NCBI GenBank assembly: GCA_003447515.1
Contig: DLZA01000276.1
Coordinates: forward strand, 1 to 8,493
Reading direction: 5' to 3'
DNA from: Paracoccaceae bacterium
GTDB taxonomy: Bacteria; Pseudomonadota; Alphaproteobacteria; Rhodobacterales; Rhodobacteraceae
Length of the DNA stretch: 8,493 bases
Shown piece after piece: positions 6,798-8,493 of this stretch (position 1 is its first letter; each line of letters starts with the position of its first letter). The notes below the pieces were generated by a model, which was not told the origin of the DNA, made no database searches, and saw only the letters and a program-made list of their open reading frames with translations. Both the position numbers and the translations under genes were made by a program.

Positions 6798-8021
6798 TCA
6801 GTTGGAGCCTGCATCTACAATTGCATTTTCGCTATCAATACTATTCAACTCTCCAATGTTAAGAGGTGGCGATGACGGCTGCACAAAGTCCACTGCTAGT
6901 GCTAAAGTTTTTGTCACGTTTTCTCGGTTTAAAACCACTCCGCGCACTACTCCACCAGGCTTGCCAAGTGGACCGTGTGCCACATCACCAACCTTAACGA
7001 AAACAGCGCCTGCATTGCCTGCACGGAGCAGTGGATTATCAACATTCGCTGGCAGACGATAACTTTCACCAGCGTCAAGGATTTTTTCAAACAAAATAGA
7101 TCCATCTTCGAAATATATACGAACCCAGGCCGCCTTCAACGCAATCAAATCGACCGGGGGTGGCCCATTCGCAACCACGCGAGGTGGTTGCTTTTCTTGC
7201 AATTTGCGCGTTCGTGCTCGTACAATTGATGGTGGTTTTTGCTCAGCATACGCACCTAGGCTGCCAGCATTGATTGACGCAATCGGTCCGTCACGAGCCA
7301 CCATTTTGGGCACTTCGAATTCTTGTGGCCTATAAAGTTGATCCAAGTTCATTATTTGAACTGACGGTTGTTGCTTGATGCCAACTATCGTTGAAGGCTG
7401 TGTATTGATATCCGCTGGTGAACCGACCACCTCCGACGTGACAGACGGTGTTTGGTTAACCGGCACCAATCGCACGCGTTGCACTTCTTTCAAAACGGTC
7501 CAACCGCCGTAGCCAAGGCCCACAATCAAAACAGCTAAAACCGTTACGGATCCTAACGCGGATAAGGAAAGATTCGACAAAAAATTAGAAGGTGCCGTGT
7601 GACGCGAGATGCGCGGCTGCGCGATTGGATCCAAATGGGAGACGCGCATGGATGTTTGGGTTATTACAGCAGGCTTAGTCGAAAGTGATCCTGATTTGAT
7701 ATCAGAATGAACACCGCTGAAACCGCTTTCCTCACAGAAGCGCACAAAGCATTCGTCTGGCTCCATTTTAAGGTAGCGCGCATAGGAGCGAACATAGCCA
7801 GCGATAAAACTTTGTGTTTGAAATGCAGAAAGATCAGAATTTTCGATAGCGGACACATATGTCGCCTTGATTCGCAAGTCGCGCTGTACGTCCAGTAGAG
7901 ATTTACCAAGCGTTGCACGTTCACCGCGCATCTCATCACCGAGTGTTAGCTCAAAGCTGTCAAAGCCACGTGGGCCTTTATTTGCCAAGTCTTCATCCAT
8001 GGGACCCGTATGACCCTTCAT
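6798..8021 (-). CDS. RodZ-like protein: cytoplasmic HTH, one membrane helix, periplasmic DUF4115 domain
   Basis: RodZ proteins link the MreB cytoskeleton to the cell-wall elongation machinery; the HTH binds MreB rather than, or as well as, DNA. The 407 residues show an HTH_25-type domain at about 22-86 (GERATLGKSLLDVQRDLRI, then FIAGYVRSYARYLKMEPD), a linker, one membrane helix at about 151-173 (LSLSALGSVTVLAVLIVGLG), a Pro/Gln-rich periplasmic linker with a conserved-looking LDQLYRPQEFEVP (226-238), and a DUF4115-like beta domain at about 290-375 (AAWVRIYFEDGSILFEKILDAGE). This matches rhodobacterial RodZ-type proteins that precede ispG. The start is uncertain: ATG 8021 lacks a clear Shine-Dalgarno, and ATG 8000 (MDEDLANKGPRGF) is an alternative. 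An upstream in-frame eight-codon frame closed by TAA (8057-8031) is discussed under findings. The gene symbol is withheld because MreB binding cannot be shown from sequence. Confidence 0.85.
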   Translation of the reverse strand: MKGHTGPMDEDLANKGPRGFDSFELTLGDEMRGERATLGKSLLDVQRDLRIKATYVSAIENSDLSAFQTQSFIAGYVRSYARYLKMEPDECFVRFCEESGFSGVHSDIKSGSLSTKPAVITQTSMRVSHLDPIAQPRISRHTAPSNFLSNLSLSALGSVTVLAVLIVGLGYGGWTVLKEVQRVRLVPVNQTPSVTSEVVGSPADINTQPSTIVGIKQQPSVQIMNLDQLYRPQEFEVPKMVARDGPIASINAGSLGAYAEQKPPSIVRARTRKLQEKQPPRVVANGPPPVDLIALKAAWVRIYFEDGSILFEKILDAGESYRLPANVDNPLLRAGNAGAVFVKVGDVAHGPLGKPGGVVRGVVLNRENVTKTLALAVDFVQPSSPPLNIGELNSIDSENAIVDAGSN

Positions 8022-8193
8022 ATCCGGTTCTTACGCCTTGCGCCGAATCTTCCGCATTTGATTCGGGCAACCGAACGCCTTGGTACTAACACATCCTGCA
8101 ACTATTGTGGACCCCAGCTTTGAAATTTGATTTATCACTGCAGGCAGCAGCCAAAAGCGTAATATGACTGGCGATACAAGCTTATTTTTTGAA
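8022..8193. other. 172-base gap between hemA and the RodZ-like gene
   Basis: Both flanking genes read on the minus strand. The gap contains the alternative stem-loops (8043-8075), an eight-codon open frame (8057-8031), and a direct repeat ACGCCTTG at 8033-8040 and 8075-8082, starts 42 bases apart. No hairpin with a T-run closes hemA, and I found no promoter with two acceptable hexamers for the RodZ-like gene, so whether it has its own transcript is open. Confidence 0.5.
8043..8075 (-). promoter_or_regulatory. overlapping alternative stem-loops in the leader of the RodZ-like gene
   Basis: In minus-strand order there are three arms: TTCGG (8075-8071), CCGAATC (8066-8060) and GATTCGG (8049-8043). 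The middle arm can pair with the first (5 bp, TTGC loop) or with the third (7 bp, 10-base loop), but not both at once. The third arm ends 21 bases before the ATG at 8021. Mutually exclusive stems are the architecture of attenuators and translation switches. No T-run follows, so a terminator is unlikely; control of translation start or chance are the options. Confidence 0.3.
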
Positions 8194-8493
8194 TCATGCA
8201 GCCACGTCCAAACGGTTCAGTGCGCAATGCTGCCAGAGCCCATCGAGTGCAGTAACAAGGTCGTCAATCATCGCATCAGTATGCACAGGAGATGGAGTAA
8301 AGCGTAGACGCTCAGTACCTCGTGGTACAGTTGGAAAGTTGATTGGCTGTACGTAAATGCCGTGATCTTCGAGCAGCATATCAGAGAGCATTTTACATTT
8401 CACAGGATTGCCAACTTGCAATGGAACAATGTGGCTCCCATGGTCATCTACTGGAAGATTTGCTAAACACAATTTGTTTTTAAGCTGCTTAGC
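8194..8493 (-). CDS. hemA: 5-aminolevulinate synthase, C-terminal part (5' end outside window)
   Basis: This enzyme condenses glycine and succinyl-CoA to 5-aminolevulinate with PLP, the first step of haem (and, where present, bacteriochlorophyll) synthesis by the C4 route of alphaproteobacteria. Only the last 99 codons are present; the frame runs off the right edge (reads AKQLKNKLCLANLPV...), so the TTG at 8472 is not the start. The visible part is the small C-terminal domain of the fold-type I aminotransferase superfamily: SHIVPLQVGNPVKCK, SDMLLEDHGIYVQPINFP, then TVPRGTERLRFTPSP with the Arg that contacts the substrate carboxylate, followed by the final helix ALDGLWQHCALNR. The sequence after TVPRG strongly favours aminolevulinate synthase over the related KBL and BioF enzymes. 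The PLP lysine lies outside the window. Confidence 0.94.
   Translation of the reverse strand, partial: AKQLKNKLCLANLPVDDHGSHIVPLQVGNPVKCKMLSDMLLEDHGIYVQPINFPTVPRGTERLRFTPSPVHTDAMIDDLVTALDGLWQHCALNRLDVAA

Noticed and set aside
1..8493. tRNA/rRNA genes, CRISPR arrays, insertion sequences, phage or defence genes
   Set aside because: No cloverleaf, repeat-spacer pattern, terminal inverted repeats, transposase motif or defence domain was seen on either strand; the content is core metabolism and translation.

Overview
The window looks like an ordinary housekeeping stretch of an alphaproteobacterial chromosome, most likely a marine Rhodobacterales/Roseobacter-type bacterium. This rests on protein-level resemblance remembered for each product (RsmA, DUF4167 protein, IspG, RodZ-like protein and a C4-pathway 5-aminolevulinate synthase, which is the alphaproteobacterial route to haem), on the surA-pdxA-rsmA and prfA-prmC-DUF4167 gene orders, and on moderate rather than high G+C. 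No mobile element, CRISPR array, tRNA, rRNA or phage gene was seen.

Region 1 (1-2136, plus strand) is a tightly packed run: the 3' end of a SurA-like periplasmic chaperone gene, pdxA (vitamin B6 synthesis) and rsmA (16S rRNA dimethylation). surA/pdxA overlap by 4 bases (ATGA) and pdxA/rsmA by 14 bases, so translation is probably coupled. The run ends tail-to-tail, 5 bases from the next gene on the minus strand.

Region 2 (2142-4816, minus strand, read right to left) is prfA (release factor 1), prmC (the methyltransferase that modifies release factor 1, overlapping prfA by 4 bases) and a DUF4167 gene. The DUF4167 gene lies beyond a 204-base gap that holds a possible promoter and a short unexplained open frame. 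With rsmA next door, this cluster concerns ribosome maturation and translation termination.

Region 3 (4817-5110) is a 294-base gap upstream of prfA. It contains a perfect 12-base palindrome next to a candidate promoter, a second dyad, and a 45-codon plus-strand open frame without a start.

Region 4 (5111-8021, minus strand) is a RodZ-like membrane HTH protein, ispG (isoprenoid precursor synthesis) and a small membrane-anchored DUF1499 protein, probably one transcription unit. Region 5 (8022-8193) is the leader upstream of the RodZ-like gene. It has mutually exclusive stem-loops and an eight-codon open frame that is in frame with the gene but closed by a stop. The window ends inside hemA (5-aminolevulinate synthase), of which only the C-terminal 99 codons are present.

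I do not see a new defence, mobile or biosynthetic system. The observations most worth a second look are the RodZ leader, the operator-like palindrome before prfA, the short frames in the two gaps, and the little-known DUF4167 and DUF1499 genes in their conserved settings.
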